This document shows, piece by piece, positions 29,732 through 39,734 of a stretch of DNA of 64,000 nt; the first letter of the stretch is position 1, and every line of letters begins with the position of its first letter. The notes under the pieces are model-generated. The model saw nothing but the letters and a program-made list of their open reading frames with translations, did no database searches and had not been told where the DNA came from. The position numbers and the translations under genes were made by a program. The DNA is taken from positions 124,001 through 188,000 of the forward strand of contig JAHIYE010000023.1 of NCBI GenBank assembly GCA_018815325.1. Reading direction: 5' to 3'. The stretch is from Gammaproteobacteria bacterium. Lineage in GTDB: Bacteria > Pseudomonadota > Gammaproteobacteria > Burkholderiales > Burkholderiaceae_C.

Positions 29732-31243
29732 TCAACGCGTAGCCATGCTCAGCAAGCGTGTTCGCTCCTGGTCACTGAGTGGCTGGACCGACACCATCTG
29801 ACGTTCAAGCACCTCCAGATTGGCCTCCGAAGCGTCATGACCCTGCGCTTGACGGGCGAGAATGCGCGCTCGCAATTGCGCTGGACTGGCCTGCGGCGCG
29901 AGGATGAAAAAATCCACACCGAGCTCCAAGGCCAGCCGTGCAAAGGCATCTCGCTCGGCATGCTGCAAAAACGCGGCATCGACCACGGTGGACCAGCCCG
30001 CCTGCAGTTGCCGGCGTGCCAGCGCCATTAAGTGCGCATAGGTCTGCTCACTCGCCTGCTGACCATAAATGCCTGCGGCAACTCCAGAATGACTTTTCTC
30101 TTGCGGCGCGAGGCCGAACAGGCGCTTGCGTTCGACATCAGAGCGAAGCCGCAGCGTCATGCCACTGGCATCGTGCTGCAAGAGCTGGCTCGAAGCCACG
30201 GTCTTGCCGCAACCTGACAAACCATGCGTGATGACCAGTCTCGGCTTAGACGGTGAAATCAGCCGCCCAGCCAGCGCAAGGTAAGCGCTGCAAAGGCCGT
30301 CATCTTCTCCGGTCTGCTCCCGCCGTATGGCCGCTACCTTGGCACGCACCATGGCACGGTAGACCGCATAAAAGCGCAGAAGCGGCACTGCCTCATGGTC
30401 ACCGCTGGCTTGCAGCCACTCATTGAGAAACCAGCTGGCCAAGCCGGGTTGCCGATGGTCCAGCAGGTCGATGTACACAAAGGCAATTTCGCTGGCTGTA
30501 TCGATCCAGCGCAGGGACTCGCTGAACTCGATGCAGTCAAACAGCGTGGGAATACCGTCAATCAACGCGATATTGCCCAGGTGCAGGTCACCATGGCACT
30601 CCCGCACACGACCCGCAACCTTGCGCGCCACCAACAACGCCCCCAGGCGATCGAACTCCAGACGACTCCAGTCATGCAACCTCGCGAGTTGGGACTGTGC
30701 CAGCGTCCCATGCAGCAGGCGCTGCAGACCGTCGAAATTGTCCATTACCGGCGCAAGGATTTCATCCGGCGTGGCAAAGCGGGAACTCTCTGGCGCGATG
30801 GCCGCCTGATCATGGAAATGCACGATACGCTGCGCCAGCGCCGACACATGGTCGGGTGTCAGCGCTCCCTGTGCACACAGGTGATCGAGGCGACCCGCTT
30901 CATCGAAGCGACGCATCTTCACGGCATACTCGATAGGAGCCCCCTCACCGCCCCAGACAGGATGCTCAGGCTTACCGGTGATAGCCTCAACGTCAAGGTA
31001 GAGCTCGGGTGCGAAGCGGCGGTTGAGTTGCAGCTCGGTTTCGCAAAATTGTTGGCGCAATGCCAGCGTGCTGAAATCCAGGAAAGGCAGCTTTACAGGC
31101 TTCTTGATCTTGTAGGCGTATTCACCGGCCAGCAGCACCCAGGAAATATGGGTTTCGATCAGCGTGACTTCATGCACCTTCCCGGGGTAAAGACCGGGTG
31201 CCAGCAAGGCCTGAATCAGGGCCGGCCGCACGTCGTGCATCAC
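29732..31243 (-). CDS. fused APH-like kinase / P-loop ATPase protein
   Basis: A 503-residue two-domain protein. Residues about 20-300 resemble aminoglycoside phosphotransferase-type kinases, with an AYKIKKPVKLPFLDFSTLA segment and the catalytic loop CHGDLHLGN. The C-terminal part (about 335-503) is a small AAA/zeta-kinase-like domain with P-loop THGLSGCGKT near 340-350 and RSDVERKR. This architecture is widespread in proteobacteria, but its substrate is unknown. ATG 31243 or the next ATG are equally possible. nagZ lies 28 bp upstream in the same direction, so it may be the distal gene of that operon. Confidence 0.78.
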   Translation of the reverse strand: MMHDVRPALIQALLAPGLYPGKVHEVTLIETHISWVLLAGEYAYKIKKPVKLPFLDFSTLALRQQFCETELQLNRRFAPELYLDVEAITGKPEHPVWGGEGAPIEYAVKMRRFDEAGRLDHLCAQGALTPDHVSALAQRIVHFHDQAAIAPESSRFATPDEILAPVMDNFDGLQRLLHGTLAQSQLARLHDWSRLEFDRLGALLVARKVAGRVRECHGDLHLGNIALIDGIPTLFDCIEFSESLRWIDTASEIAFVYIDLLDHRQPGLASWFLNEWLQASGDHEAVPLLRFYAVYRAMVRAKVAAIRREQTGEDDGLCSAYLALAGRLISPSKPRLVITHGLSGCGKTVASSQLLQHDASGMTLRLRSDVERKRLFGLAPQEKSHSGVAAGIYGQQASEQTYAHLMALARRQLQAGWSTVVDAAFLQHAERDAFARLALELGVDFFILAPQASPAQLRARILARQAQGHDASEANLEVLERQMVSVQPLSDQERTRLLSMATR

Positions 31244-31271
31244 AGGTCCAGCTTGATCACAACCATGGCCC

Positions 31272-32351
31272 TCAGGGGATCAGGCCCAGCGCATGCATAT
31301 AGGCCGGCTGCACCATCAGCGCATCCCAGTCGGGCATGGGCGTTTTTGGCAGCAATGCCAGGCGGCGCGCTTCGCTCGCCTCCTCGGGCTGCCAGCGTCC
31401 CTTGAGCTGTGCCTCGGTCAGGCCGTTGATCAAGTCATCCACCGCCGCACCACCATCGACACTCTGGTTGCACAGGAGCACCATGTCACAACCGGCATTG
31501 AGCGCTGCCACCGCCGCCTCGGAGTAACTTACCTCCTGCCCGTCAATCAGGCGGGCACCAGCCATGCTGAGGTCGTCGCTGAAGATGGCGCCACCGAAGC
31601 CAAGCTGGCCGCGCAGGATGCCGTTCAGCCACTTCGTGGAAAAGCCGGCCGGCCGCGCATCCACCTTCGGATAGATCACATGCGCAGGCATGACACTGGT
31701 CAACGACGTGTTGAGCCAGTGGTAAGGCGCTGCATCATCGGCCAGGATGGCCTTCAGGCTGCGTCGGTCCACCGGAATGTCAACGTGCGAATCGGCCTTC
31801 ACAAAACCATGGCCGGGAAAATGCTTGCCGCAGTTGGCCATGCCGCTTTGCAGCAGGCCCTGCATCAGGCTCTTGGCCAGCAGGGCCGTGACCCGGGCGT
31901 CGCGCGAGAAAGCCCGGTCGCCAATGACGCTGCTCTCGCCGTAATCCAGATCCAGCACGGGTGTGAAGCTCAGGTCCACGCCGCAGGCGCGCAACTCAGC
32001 CCCCAGCACATAGCCACAAGCGGTGGCGGCATTGGTGGCCTCCATCGCGTGTGCGCCAGGCATTCCACCTTCCTGCAGCCATATCTCGCCCAGCGCCCGC
32101 ATGGGCGGCAGGTGCGTGAAGCCGTCCGTCCGAAAGCGCTGCACCCGGCCACCCTCATGATCGACGCAGATCAGCAGGTTTTCATCCACCGCCTTGATCT
32201 CTTCGCACAACGCGCTGAGTTGTGCGCGATCACGCCAGTTGCGCGCGAACAGGATGATGCCACCCACCAGCGGGTGCAGAAGGCGGCGACGGTCGTCTGC
32301 ATGGAGACGCAAGCCGGCCACATCGATGATCAGGGGTGCATGCTGTGTCAT
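31272..32351 (-). CDS. nagZ: beta-N-acetylhexosaminidase (glycoside hydrolase family 3)
   Basis: Cytosolic cell-wall recycling enzyme that removes GlcNAc from anhydro-muropeptides. The 359-residue product has the GH3 segments CVDHEGGRVQRFR and GKHFPGHGFVKADSHVD with the dyad His near residue 174. The nucleophile Asp is in FSDDLSMAG near 257. No signal peptide is present, as expected for NagZ. It follows acpS in the pdxJ-acpS-nagZ order, separated by the dispersed repeat. Confidence 0.93.
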   Translation of the reverse strand: MTQHAPLIIDVAGLRLHADDRRRLLHPLVGGIILFARNWRDRAQLSALCEEIKAVDENLLICVDHEGGRVQRFRTDGFTHLPPMRALGEIWLQEGGMPGAHAMEATNAATACGYVLGAELRACGVDLSFTPVLDLDYGESSVIGDRAFSRDARVTALLAKSLMQGLLQSGMANCGKHFPGHGFVKADSHVDIPVDRRSLKAILADDAAPYHWLNTSLTSVMPAHVIYPKVDARPAGFSTKWLNGILRGQLGFGGAIFSDDLSMAGARLIDGQEVSYSEAAVAALNAGCDMVLLCNQSVDGGAAVDDLINGLTEAQLKGRWQPEEASEARRLALLPKTPMPDWDALMVQPAYMHALGLIP

Positions 32352-32378
32352 GTATCGTCAATCCATCAAATATTGTTT

Positions 32379-32432
32379 GCTATTGAATATATAGCTAGTC
32401 AGTCATATTGCAAAAGGGCTAGAGGCCAATTT
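32379..32432 (+). repeat. 54-bp dispersed repeat, copy 5 (acpS 3' end, antisense)
   Basis: Begins GCTATTGAATATATAGC and ends GGGCTAGAGGCCAATTT, very close to the consensus tail. Read on the minus strand it encodes the last few residues of AcpS and gives its TAG stop; the rest lies between acpS and nagZ. Confidence 0.75.
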
Positions 32433-32817
32433 TCTCCACAACACAAAAACTGGCTGCATAGTCGGACTCATCGGTCACACTCACGTGCGCACTCAGTTGC
32501 TGCGCTTCGAACCAGCGCTTGAGCTCGCCATGCAAGACGATGCAGGGCTTGCCGCTATCGAGTTTTCCAATTTCGCACAGGCGCCAGGTCATCGGTATGC
32601 GCATGCCCAGACCGATGGCCTTGCTGAAGGCCTCCTTGGCACTGAAGCGCGTGGCCAGATAGCGTATGCCGCGTTCAGGCCAGCGTTCACTGCGCGCTTT
32701 CCAGGTGGCCAGTTCGGACTCGCTCAGTATCTTCTGGGCAAAGCGTTCACCGTGGCGATCCAGGCTGCTACGGATGCGCCGGATGTCGCAGATATCGGTG
32801 CCGATGCCGTAGATCAA
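32419..32817 (-). CDS. acpS: holo-[acyl-carrier-protein] synthase
   Basis: Transfers 4'-phosphopantetheine from CoA to AcpP. The 132-residue product has the Mg2+ site in [14 protein letters not shown] and the [13 protein letters not shown] segment. No ATG is available at the family N-terminus; TTG 32817 gives [12 protein letters not shown] and lies 16 bp after the pdxJ stop, so I use it. The C-terminus (EKIGL-stop) falls in a dispersed repeat copy. It is the classic gene after pdxJ, and its substrate AcpP is encoded at 45601-45840. Confidence 0.92.
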   Translation of the reverse strand: MIYGIGTDICDIRRIRSSLDRHGERFAQKILSESELATWKARSERWPERGIRYLATRFSAKEAFSKAIGLGMRIPMTWRLCEIGKLDSGKPCIVLHGELKRWFEAQQLSAHVSVTDESDYAASFCVVEKIGL

Positions 32818-32833
32818 TTGCGTACTTTCAGTT

Positions 32834-33580
32834 TCAGGCAAACGCCGCGTCAATGCAATGCAGGTAGTCCTTGATCGTGGCGCTGTAACCCAGCTCCAGT
32901 GCATCGGCGATCAATGCATGGCCGATCGAGACCTCCTGTACCCCGGGCACCTGCTTTAGGAACGTGCTGAGGTTGTCGCGGCTGAGGTCATGCCCGGCAT
33001 TCACACCCAGTCCGACATCAAGTGCGGCCTGGGCCGCCCTCGCAAAGCGCGCGAGTTGCTCCGCCTGACCAGGCTGGCCCCAGGCAGCGGCATAAGGCTC
33101 GGTATACAACTCCACACGATCGGCACCCACGGCTTTCGCTGCCGCCATGACCCCAGGCTCGGCATCCATGAACAGGCTCACGCGCACACCCAGCGCCTTG
33201 GCCTCGGCGATGAGGGGGCGCACGCGCTCGGCATCAACGGCCAGGTTCCAGCCGTGGTCGCTCGTGAACTGGCCTTCGCTGTCCGGCACAAAGGTGCACT
33301 GCTGCGGGCGCAGCTCGCGCACAAAGTCCATCAGGTTATGAAATGGGTTGCCCTCAATGTTGAACTCGCGATCGGGCCAGGCCTTGAGCAGCGCGGCAAG
33401 CTCATGCACGTCCTGGCTGCGGATGTGCCGCTCGTCGGGCCGCGGGTGCACGGTGATGCCATGTGCGCCGGCCTGCAGACACAGCGTGGCGGCGCGCGTG
33501 ACGCTGGGAATATCGAGGTGGCGCGTGTTGCGCACCAGGGCCACCTTGTTGAGATTGACGGAAAGCGCTGTCTTGTTCAT
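32834..33580 (-). CDS. pdxJ: pyridoxine 5'-phosphate synthase
   Basis: Forms pyridoxine 5'-phosphate from 1-deoxyxylulose 5-phosphate and 3-amino-2-oxopropyl phosphate in vitamin B6 synthesis. The 248-residue TIM barrel starts [15 protein letters not shown] and has [20 protein letters not shown] and the C-terminal VNAGHDLS with phosphate-binding residues. ATG 33580 overlaps the recO stop as ATGA; the longer frame inside recO is not used. Confidence 0.94.
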   Translation of the reverse strand: MNKTALSVNLNKVALVRNTRHLDIPSVTRAATLCLQAGAHGITVHPRPDERHIRSQDVHELAALLKAWPDREFNIEGNPFHNLMDFVRELRPQQCTFVPDSEGQFTSDHGWNLAVDAERVRPLIAEAKALGVRVSLFMDAEPGVMAAAKAVGADRVELYTEPYAAAWGQPGQAEQLARFARAAQAALDVGLGVNAGHDLSRDNLSTFLKQVPGVQEVSIGHALIADALELGYSATIKDYLHCIDAAFA

Positions 33581-34329
33581 AGGGATTGCAGATCGATCAT
33601 CATTTGTCGGGTACGGAGTGTCCCGACACCACAATGGTAATTCAGCAGGGCACGCAGCTGCGGCTTGAGTTCGTTCATGACGCCAGCACAGGCCCGCAAC
33701 GTCGCGGTAAACGGGGCATCGTCCGCCAGCGACTGCTGAAGGGCCAGCCACTGCGTCCCGGTGAGGCTGGCACGGTCCGTGTCGCTGGTCTGGCGCAGGC
33801 CACCTTCGGGCACCAGACTGTAGTGCGCCTCTGTCTTGAGCGCACCCAGGGTCATGGTTTGTGCGTCCAGCAGAGGCAGCAGCCCAATCTCGCGCAGCAG
33901 CAGCAGCTCGAAAGCCCGCAACGCGGCCCCCATGAGTTCGGAATGCTCTGAGGCCAGCACCTCCACCACATTCGCATAGATGTCGAACAAGGTCTCATGC
34001 GGATCATCACGAGCCAGCAGGGTCAGCAGCAACTCATTGAGGTAATAGCCCGACAGCAAGGCCTCGCCCGTGGGCATGACATGGCCGCCCTGCCACTCCG
34101 CCCCCTTGAGCGTACGGATCTCGGCATCGCCGCCGAAGGCAACATGCAGGGGCTGCAAAGGCAGCAAGATGGGGCGGAAACTGGAACTGGGCCGCTTGGC
34201 CCCCTTGGCCACCAGCGCAATGCGTCCATGGTGACGCGTGAAGACTTCCAGGATCAGGCTGGACTCGCTCCAGTCATAGCGGTGCAGCACAAAGGCTGGC
34301 TCGTCAGTGATACGTTTCGCCGCCGCCAT
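33577..34329 (-). CDS. recO: DNA repair protein RecO
   Basis: Recombination mediator of the RecFOR pathway; helps load RecA on SSB-coated DNA. The 250-residue product has an N-terminal OB fold ([35 protein letters not shown]) and a helical C-terminal domain. The zinc-finger cysteines of some RecO proteins are absent, which is normal in betaproteobacteria. It lies 128 bp downstream of era; that gap shows no gene. Its stop overlaps pdxJ. Confidence 0.92.
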   Translation of the reverse strand: MAAAKRITDEPAFVLHRYDWSESSLILEVFTRHHGRIALVAKGAKRPSSSFRPILLPLQPLHVAFGGDAEIRTLKGAEWQGGHVMPTGEALLSGYYLNELLLTLLARDDPHETLFDIYANVVEVLASEHSELMGAALRAFELLLLREIGLLPLLDAQTMTLGALKTEAHYSLVPEGGLRQTSDTDRASLTGTQWLALQQSLADDAPFTATLRACAGVMNELKPQLRALLNYHCGVGTLRTRQMMIDLQSL

Positions 34330-34457
34330 AACTCAGCCCGCCAAGCGCCATGCCCCGATACCAGCGAACACCGCAAAACCGGTTCCGTCGGGCTGCAGGC
34401 ATTGTCCCCTGCAAGTGGGGATCAGGCTACACGCAGCGGGCAAGCCTGGGGGTACGT

Positions 34458-35444
34458 TCATTCATACCCGAAGCTGCGTACCCGAGCCTCGTCGTCGGCC
34501 CAGCCGGAGCGCACCTTCACCCACAATTCGATGAAAACCTTCGCATCCATGAGTTTTTCCAGCTCGACCCGGGTTTCAGTACCGATGCGCTTGATGCGCT
34601 CGCCCTTGTCCCCGATCACCATGGCTTTGTGGGTATCACGCTCCACCACGATGGTGGCCGCGATCTTGACCAGGCGCTTCTGTTTGCCGCGCCCCGGCTC
34701 CTCTTCGAACTTGTCGATGATCACCGTCGAGGTGTAGGGCAGTTCATCGCCTGTCAGGCGGAACAGTTTTTCGCGCACGGTCTCGCTTGCCAGGAACTTC
34801 TCGCTGCGATCGGTGAGCTCATCCGCGTCATACCACCAGGCCTGTTCGGGCAGGTATTTCTCGCAGATGCCGAGCAGCCGCTCGATATCCTTGGCATTCT
34901 TGGCCGACATGGGCACGAATTCGGCGAAAGGGTGGCGCTGCTGCATTTCCTGCAGCCAGGGCGCCAGTTCGGAACGCAGATGCACCTGGTCCAGCTTGTT
35001 GGCCACCAGCAGGGTCGGCGCGTCCTTGGCCAGCAACGCCAGCACCTTGGCATCGGCCTGATTGAACTTGCCAGCCTCCACCACAAACAGCACCAGATCC
35101 ACCCCGCTGACCGCGCCCTGCACGGTCTTGTTCAGCGAGCGGTTGAGGGCGTTGTTGTGCCGGGTCTGGAAGCCGGGGGTGTCCACAAACACGAACTGCG
35201 TCGCCCCCTGCGTGCGCATGCCGGTGATGCGGTGCCGCGTGGTCTGCGCCTTGCGTGAGGTGATACTGATCTTCTGCCCCACCAGCGCATTGAGCAGTGT
35301 GGACTTGCCCACATTAGGCTTGCCCACAATCGCCACGAGGCCGCAGCGCTGAGCGCCGATGGGCTCACCAGATTTTGTATCATTTTCGCCAGCAGACCCC
35401 GTCACAAGGGCGTCACCAGCTACAGTTTTAGTAGCACTCATCAT
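34458..35444 (-). CDS. era: GTPase Era
   Basis: Ribosome-associated GTPase for 16S rRNA maturation and 30S assembly. The 328-residue product has G1 [10 protein letters not shown]3 DTPGF, G4 NKLD, G5 SAK, and a C-terminal KH domain ([20 protein letters not shown]). An N-terminal extension of about 35 residues precedes the G domain, longer than in E. coli; part is encoded by a half copy of the dispersed repeat. ATG 35444 overlaps the rnc stop; the next codon is also ATG. Confidence 0.95.
   Translation of the reverse strand: MMSATKTVAGDALVTGSAGENDTKSGEPIGAQRCGLVAIVGKPNVGKSTLLNALVGQKISITSRKAQTTRHRITGMRTQGATQFVFVDTPGFQTRHNNALNRSLNKTVQGAVSGVDLVLFVVEAGKFNQADAKVLALLAKDAPTLLVANKLDQVHLRSELAPWLQEMQQRHPFAEFVPMSAKNAKDIERLLGICEKYLPEQAWWYDADELTDRSEKFLASETVREKLFRLTGDELPYTSTVIIDKFEEEPGRGKQKRLVKIAATIVVERDTHKAMVIGDKGERIKRIGTETRVELEKLMDAKVFIELWVKVRSGWADDEARVRSFGYE
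35419..35435. repeat. 17-nt head of the dispersed repeat, within the era N-terminal extension
   Basis: GCTACAGTTTTAGTAGC matches the hairpin head of the 54-bp family, but the rest of the element is not present. It may be a remnant or chance. Confidence 0.3.
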
Positions 35445-36124
35445 TTGCCCTTTGCTTTCAAGGTTTGCAGCATGGCGCTGGCAGCCGCCTGTTCGCCTGC
35501 GCGTCGCGAGGGACCAATGCCGCGTTCGGTCAAGTTGAACTCGACGATTTCGCACTCCACATCAAAGGTCTGCTTGTGCGCCACACCCATGGTTCCCACC
35601 ACGCGGTAAAGCGGCAGTTTCATCTTGCGCCCCTGGAGCCATTCCTGCAACTCGGTTTTCGGGTCCTTGCCGATGGCCTCCATCTCCGGGTTGATCTCCA
35701 CCGTGCGGAACAGGCGCTGCACCAGTCCCTGGGCTGCGGCGTAGCCGGCATCCAGGTAGACGGCGCCAATCAGGGCCTCCAGCGCATCGGCCAGGATCGA
35801 GGGGCGCTTCTGCCCGCCCGACTTCATTTCGCCCTCGCCGAGGCGCAACACCAGAGGCAGGCCAAGCTCCACAGCCAGTTGGTGCAGGGTATCCTGCTTG
35901 ACCAGATTGGCACGCACCCGCGAAAGATCTCCCTCGGGCAGTGCACTCAGGCGCTCGTACAAGAGGTCGGAGACGGCCAGGTTCAACACAGAGTCGCCCA
36001 GAAACTCCAGTCGCTCATTGTGGTCAGCAGAAAAACTGCGATGCGTGACGGCCCTGTCCAGCAGGGACGGATCCTTGAATTCATGCTGCAGACTGCGCTG
36101 CAAGGCCTTCAGTCCATCGTTCAC
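35441..36124 (-). CDS. rnc: ribonuclease III
   Basis: Double-strand-specific RNase for rRNA processing. The 227-residue product has the signature [20 protein letters not shown], the second metal-binding segment [16 protein letters not shown], and a C-terminal dsRNA-binding domain ([20 protein letters not shown] ... [13 protein letters not shown]). It overlaps era by 4 bp and follows the DUF4845 gene by 1 bp. Confidence 0.96.
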   Translation of the reverse strand: MNDGLKALQRSLQHEFKDPSLLDRAVTHRSFSADHNERLEFLGDSVLNLAVSDLLYERLSALPEGDLSRVRANLVKQDTLHQLAVELGLPLVLRLGEGEMKSGGQKRPSILADALEALIGAVYLDAGYAAAQGLVQRLFRTVEINPEMEAIGKDPKTELQEWLQGRKMKLPLYRVVGTMGVAHKQTFDVECEIVEFNLTERGIGPSRRAGEQAAASAMLQTLKAKGK

Positions 36125-36125
36125 G

Positions 36126-36479
36126 TTATTTGGACTGCCCGGCGTACTTGAGCGTCAGATAGGCCGGTCCGGCAAGATGGATCTCGCGGGTGTAGGCATA
36201 GCTGACCACCGTCTTGTCGCCCTGCTTGGTCACTTCAATGTCCTTGGCAGCGATGGACTTGATGTCATCGATATCGGCAGATTTCTGGAAGATACTGCGT
36301 ACCTCGGCCACCGAGTTGCCATCACGTGCACGGTTGACGGCTCGCTCAACCGCTTGCCATTCAATCACCGTCGGAACCACCTGTGCGACCACCACGCCGG
36401 TCACGGCGATAATGCCGCCGACAAACAGCAGGCCGATGAAGGAGATGCCACGTTGTCCTGATTTGCCTCGAATTTTCAT
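36126..36479 (-). CDS. DUF4845 membrane protein
   Basis: A 117-residue protein with an N-terminal pseudopilin-like stretch (RGISFIGLLFVGGIIAVTGV) as its only span, then a small soluble domain (VNRARDGNSVAEVRSIFQKS). It is the DUF4845 protein that in many betaproteobacteria sits between lepB and rnc. Function is unknown. ATG 36479 is chosen because the span begins soon after it; the frame is open to 36698. The context suggests co-expression with signal peptidase, not a direct role. Confidence 0.85.
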   Translation of the reverse strand: MKIRGKSGQRGISFIGLLFVGGIIAVTGVVVAQVVPTVIEWQAVERAVNRARDGNSVAEVRSIFQKSADIDDIKSIAAKDIEVTKQGDKTVVSYAYTREIHLAGPAYLTLKYAGQSK

Positions 36480-36508
36480 ACCTGCTCCCTTATGTTGCAG
36501 CAACGGCT

Positions 36509-37480
36509 TCAGTTGAATGAACCAATCCGCTTGAGATTGCTGAAATTCATCCAGACAAAAAATGCCTTCCCGACAATGTTCTTGTCCGGCACAAAACCCC
36601 AGTAACGAGAATCGAGTGAATTGTCGCGGTTGTCGCCCATCATGAAGTAACTTCCTTCTGGCACCTTGCAGACAAATCCTTCCACACTGTATCGGCAATT
36701 TTGTCGGTTCGGAAAGTCCATGATTTCAGAATCCGAAAAGCCTGCCCGGCGGTTGTCGTCGTTGAGCAAGCGATGGGGCTGCTCACCCAGTGATTCTTCA
36801 AACTGCTTGGCGTAGCGCATCGAGTCTTCGTCGAAGAACTCGGCCACCGACCTGGTTTCGATCGGCTTGCCATTGATAATGAGACGCTTGTTGATATAGG
36901 CCACCTCGTCACCCGGGACACCCACCACACGCTTGATGTAATCCAGGCTGGGTTTGGGCGGGTAACGGAACACCATCACATCGCCCCGTTGCGGCGTACT
37001 GCCTTCGGTGATCTTGGTGTTGATCACTGGCAGACGGATGCCGTAATGGAATTTGTTCACAAGAATCAGGTCGCCCACCAGCAGCGTAGGAATCATCGAA
37101 CCGGAAGGAATCTTGAACGGTTCGACCAGAAAGGAGCGCAACATGAACACCGCGATGATCACGGGGAACAGCCCTGCGGTCCAGTCCAGCCACCAGGGCT
37201 GCATGATCAGGCGAATCTTGGCCTGAGCGATATCGCCATCGACCTGCTTGATGCCCAGCTTGTTCAGATCTTCGCGCCGTTTGATCGCCTCGGCTTCGAG
37301 CGTGGCAGCGGCCTTGAGCCGCTGGGGAAGAAAGTAAAAGCGCTCAGCCAGCCAATAGATACCGGTCACCACCGTGGCAAGAAACAGCAAGAGGGCAAAA
37401 TTGCCCTCGACCACGCCAAAGTACCAGGCCCCGGCATAGCCGACAAAAGCAGCAAGGATGAGAGAGGTGAGGGTTTGCAT
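36509..37480 (-). CDS. lepB: signal peptidase I
   Basis: Membrane serine protease that removes Sec/Tat signal peptides. The 323-residue product has three hydrophobic stretches in the first 120 residues, the nucleophile S128 in IPSGSMIPTLLVGD, and the general base K183 in DYIKRVVGVPGD. GDNRDNSLDSRYWGFV is also intact. ATG 37480 shares one base with the lepA stop (TGATG), so translation is coupled. Confidence 0.96.
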   Translation of the reverse strand: MQTLTSLILAAFVGYAGAWYFGVVEGNFALLLFLATVVTGIYWLAERFYFLPQRLKAAATLEAEAIKRREDLNKLGIKQVDGDIAQAKIRLIMQPWWLDWTAGLFPVIIAVFMLRSFLVEPFKIPSGSMIPTLLVGDLILVNKFHYGIRLPVINTKITEGSTPQRGDVMVFRYPPKPSLDYIKRVVGVPGDEVAYINKRLIINGKPIETRSVAEFFDEDSMRYAKQFEESLGEQPHRLLNDDNRRAGFSDSEIMDFPNRQNCRYSVEGFVCKVPEGSYFMMGDNRDNSLDSRYWGFVPDKNIVGKAFFVWMNFSNLKRIGSFN

Positions 37481-39291
37481 CAATCCTCCACCTGCAAAAT
37501 CGCCAGAAACGCCTCTTGGGGCACCTCGACCGAGCCAATCTGTTTCATGCGTTTTTTGCCTGCTTTTTGTTTTTCAAGGAGTTTGCGTTTGCGCGAAATA
37601 TCACCGCCATAGCACTTGGCCAGCACGTTCTTGCGCAGTGCCTTGATTGTCTCACGCGCAATGATGTTGGCCCCAATGGCCGCCTGGATCGCAACGTCAT
37701 ACATCTGCCTGGAGATGATCTCGCGCATCTTGGCCACCACCGCCCGGCCACGGTAGGCCGACTGGCTGCGGTGCACGATGATGGAAAGCGCATCGACCTT
37801 CTCGCCATTGAGCAGAATGTCGACCTTGACAACGTCCGCCGCACGGTACTCCTTGAACTCGTAATCCATCGAGGCATAGCCACGACTCACGGACTTGAGC
37901 TTGTCGAAGAAGTCCAGCACGATCTCGCCCAGTGGCATCTCATAGGTCAGCATCACCTGACGGCCGTGGTAGGCCATGTTCATCTGCACACCCCGCTTCT
38001 GGTTGGCCAGCGTCATCACGGCACCCACATACTCCTGGGGCATGTAGAGGTGTACGGTCACGATCGGCTCGCGCACCTCTTCCGTCCGCCCCTGGTCTGG
38101 CATTTTGGAAGGGTTCTCGACCATCACGACCTCACCGTCGGCCTTCACCACCTGGTACACCACACTGGGCGCAGTGGTGATCAGGTCCTGGTCAAATTCT
38201 CGCTCCAGCCGTTCCTGCACGATTTCCATGTGCAGCAGCCCCAGGAAACCGCAACGAAAACCAAAACCCAGGGCCTGCGACACTTCGGGCTCGTAATGCA
38301 GGGACGAATCGTTGAGCTTGAGCTTTTCCAGGCTGTCACGCAGCCCTTCATACTGGTTGGCCTCGGTCGGGTACAGGCCCGCAAACACCTGGGGCTGGAT
38401 TTCCTTGAAACCCGGCAGCGGTTCAGTCGCAGTCAGCGCCGCGCCACCGGTGCCCGGCTTGATCAGGGTAATGGTGTCTCCCACTTTGGCAGCCTGCAGT
38501 TCGCGGATACCGGCAATGATGTAGCCCACTTCGCCAGCCTCCAGCGAGGGGCGTGGCTCGTTGCCCGGCGTGAACACGCCGAGGTTGTCAGCGTTGTACG
38601 TGGCACCTGACGCCATCATCTTGATGCGCTCGCCCTTGGCCAGACGGCCATCCACCACACGGACCAGCATGACTACGCCGACATAGCTGTCGAACCAGCT
38701 GTCGATGATCATGGCGCGCAGGGGGCCTGATGCCTTGCCTTTGGGCGCCGGCACTTTAGCAACAATCGCCTCCAGAATCTCGTCAATGCCCAGGCCGGTC
38801 TTGGCCGAGCAGGGAATCGCATCGGACGCATCAATGCCGATCACGTCCTCGATCTCGGCCTTGGCGTTGTCGGGATCCGCGTTCGGCAAATCCATCTTGT
38901 TGAGCACCGGCACGACTTCCACGCCGAGGTCGAGTGCGGTGTAGCAATTCGCCACGGTCTGCGCTTCAACGCCCTGACTGGCATCAACGACGAGCAAGGC
39001 GCCCTCGCACGCTGACAGTGAGCGTGAGACTTCATAAGAGAAATCCACATGGCCTGGTGTATCGATCAAATTGAGGTTGTAGACCTGCCCATCCGCGGCT
39101 TTGTATTTGAGCGAAGCGGTCTGCGCCTTGATAGTTATCCCACGCTCTTTTTCGATCTCCATCGAATCCAGCACCTGGGCTTCCATCTCACGTTCCGCTA
39201 AACCACCGCAGCGCTGAATCAAGCGGTCTGCCAGTGTCGATTTGCCATGATCAATGTGCGCAATGATCGAGAAATTTCTGATGTGATTCAT
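37480..39291 (-). CDS. lepA: elongation factor 4 (LepA)
   Basis: Ribosome-dependent GTPase involved in 30S assembly and back-translocation. The 603-residue product begins [20 protein letters not shown] (G1) and has [12 protein letters not shown] (G3) and NKMDLPNAD (G4). The LepA C-terminal domain ends in [19 protein letters not shown] 39291 is used; a TTG one codon upstream is unlikely. Upstream lie an intrinsic terminator and an unusually long gap, so lepA may be controlled by termination in its leader. Confidence 0.96.
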   Translation of the reverse strand: MNHIRNFSIIAHIDHGKSTLADRLIQRCGGLAEREMEAQVLDSMEIEKERGITIKAQTASLKYKAADGQVYNLNLIDTPGHVDFSYEVSRSLSACEGALLVVDASQGVEAQTVANCYTALDLGVEVVPVLNKMDLPNADPDNAKAEIEDVIGIDASDAIPCSAKTGLGIDEILEAIVAKVPAPKGKASGPLRAMIIDSWFDSYVGVVMLVRVVDGRLAKGERIKMMASGATYNADNLGVFTPGNEPRPSLEAGEVGYIIAGIRELQAAKVGDTITLIKPGTGGAALTATEPLPGFKEIQPQVFAGLYPTEANQYEGLRDSLEKLKLNDSSLHYEPEVSQALGFGFRCGFLGLLHMEIVQERLEREFDQDLITTAPSVVYQVVKADGEVVMVENPSKMPDQGRTEEVREPIVTVHLYMPQEYVGAVMTLANQKRGVQMNMAYHGRQVMLTYEMPLGEIVLDFFDKLKSVSRGYASMDYEFKEYRAADVVKVDILLNGEKVDALSIIVHRSQSAYRGRAVVAKMREIISRQMYDVAIQAAIGANIIARETIKALRKNVLAKCYGGDISRKRKLLEKQKAGKKRMKQIGSVEVPQEAFLAILQVED

Positions 39292-39334
39292 CAACGGGAA
39301 CGCTTAAGTGATTGAATTAAAACGAGAGGACAAG

Positions 39335-39366
39335 AAAAAAGGGCGCGTCATTGGAAGACGCGCCCT
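39335..39366 (-). terminator. strong intrinsic terminator upstream of lepA
   Basis: On the minus strand, an AGGGCGCGTC / GACGCGCCCT perfect 10-bp stem with a 7-nt loop is followed by a six-T run. It lies 44 bp before the lepA start, with no protein gene ending just ahead of it. Confidence 0.85.
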
Positions 39367-39399
39367 GAACCAACAATCTTTGGCAACTGCGATAGTTGG
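39335..39399 (-). ncRNA. candidate small RNA or attenuated lepA leader
   Basis: A TACAAT box on the minus strand (39406-39411) would start a roughly 65-nt transcript that forms a short hairpin (CAACT/AGTTG, 39384-39398) and ends at the strong terminator. Two hairpins with a terminal U-run is the usual shape of a Hfq-type sRNA, but the -35 region is poor. It could instead be the lepA leader. I do not recognise a family. Confidence 0.3.
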
Positions 39400-39734
39400 G
39401 ACTTCATTGTAGGCAAAAAGCCATGAACGTACAGCCTCAAAATCAGCAATCAATGCGCGTTGCGAGCTAGCAACAAGAATTTTATACACAGCTTATTAAC
39501 AACTCTTCCCGGGTGCCACATGAACAACTTGTGGGCGAACTGTGGATCGCCTGTGGGTCAATCATGAACATCCCGCATCGTGGATTCCAGCATTTTTAAT
39601 ATGCTTGTAATCCGTCTTGAATGGACTCTATTCTAACCAAAATAGGAAGTTCCAGATTTATAAGTTAGTACACACAAACAAAAAGGCTTGCTCTTGGTAT
39701 TCCGGAAAAAAATAAAAAATATTTTTTCACCCAT
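39367..39734. other. non-coding gap between lepA and degP with DnaA-box-like sites and an AT-rich tract
   Basis: No convincing gene. A perfect TTATNCACA-type box is at 39482-39490 (TTATACACA), and reverse-strand near-boxes follow at 39530-39538, 39541-39549 and 39552-39560 (TGTGGGCGA, TGTGGATCG, TGTGGGTCA). An imperfect inverted repeat lies at 39582-39613 (GGATTCCAGCAT with ATGCTTGTAATCC). 39630-39735 is strongly AT-rich, ending in A/T runs. A 61-codon minus-strand frame at 39304-39489 runs through the terminator and looks fortuitous. Confidence 0.5.

Noticed and set aside
39430-39470. GCTAGC and CGCGCATTGATT near the lepA gap resemble parts of the 54-bp repeat.
   Set aside because: Spacing and tail do not fit the ungapped 54-position pattern.
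39304-39489. 61-codon minus-strand frame upstream of lepA.
   Set aside because: It runs through a strong terminator stem and poly-T, has no good ribosome site and resembles no protein I know.
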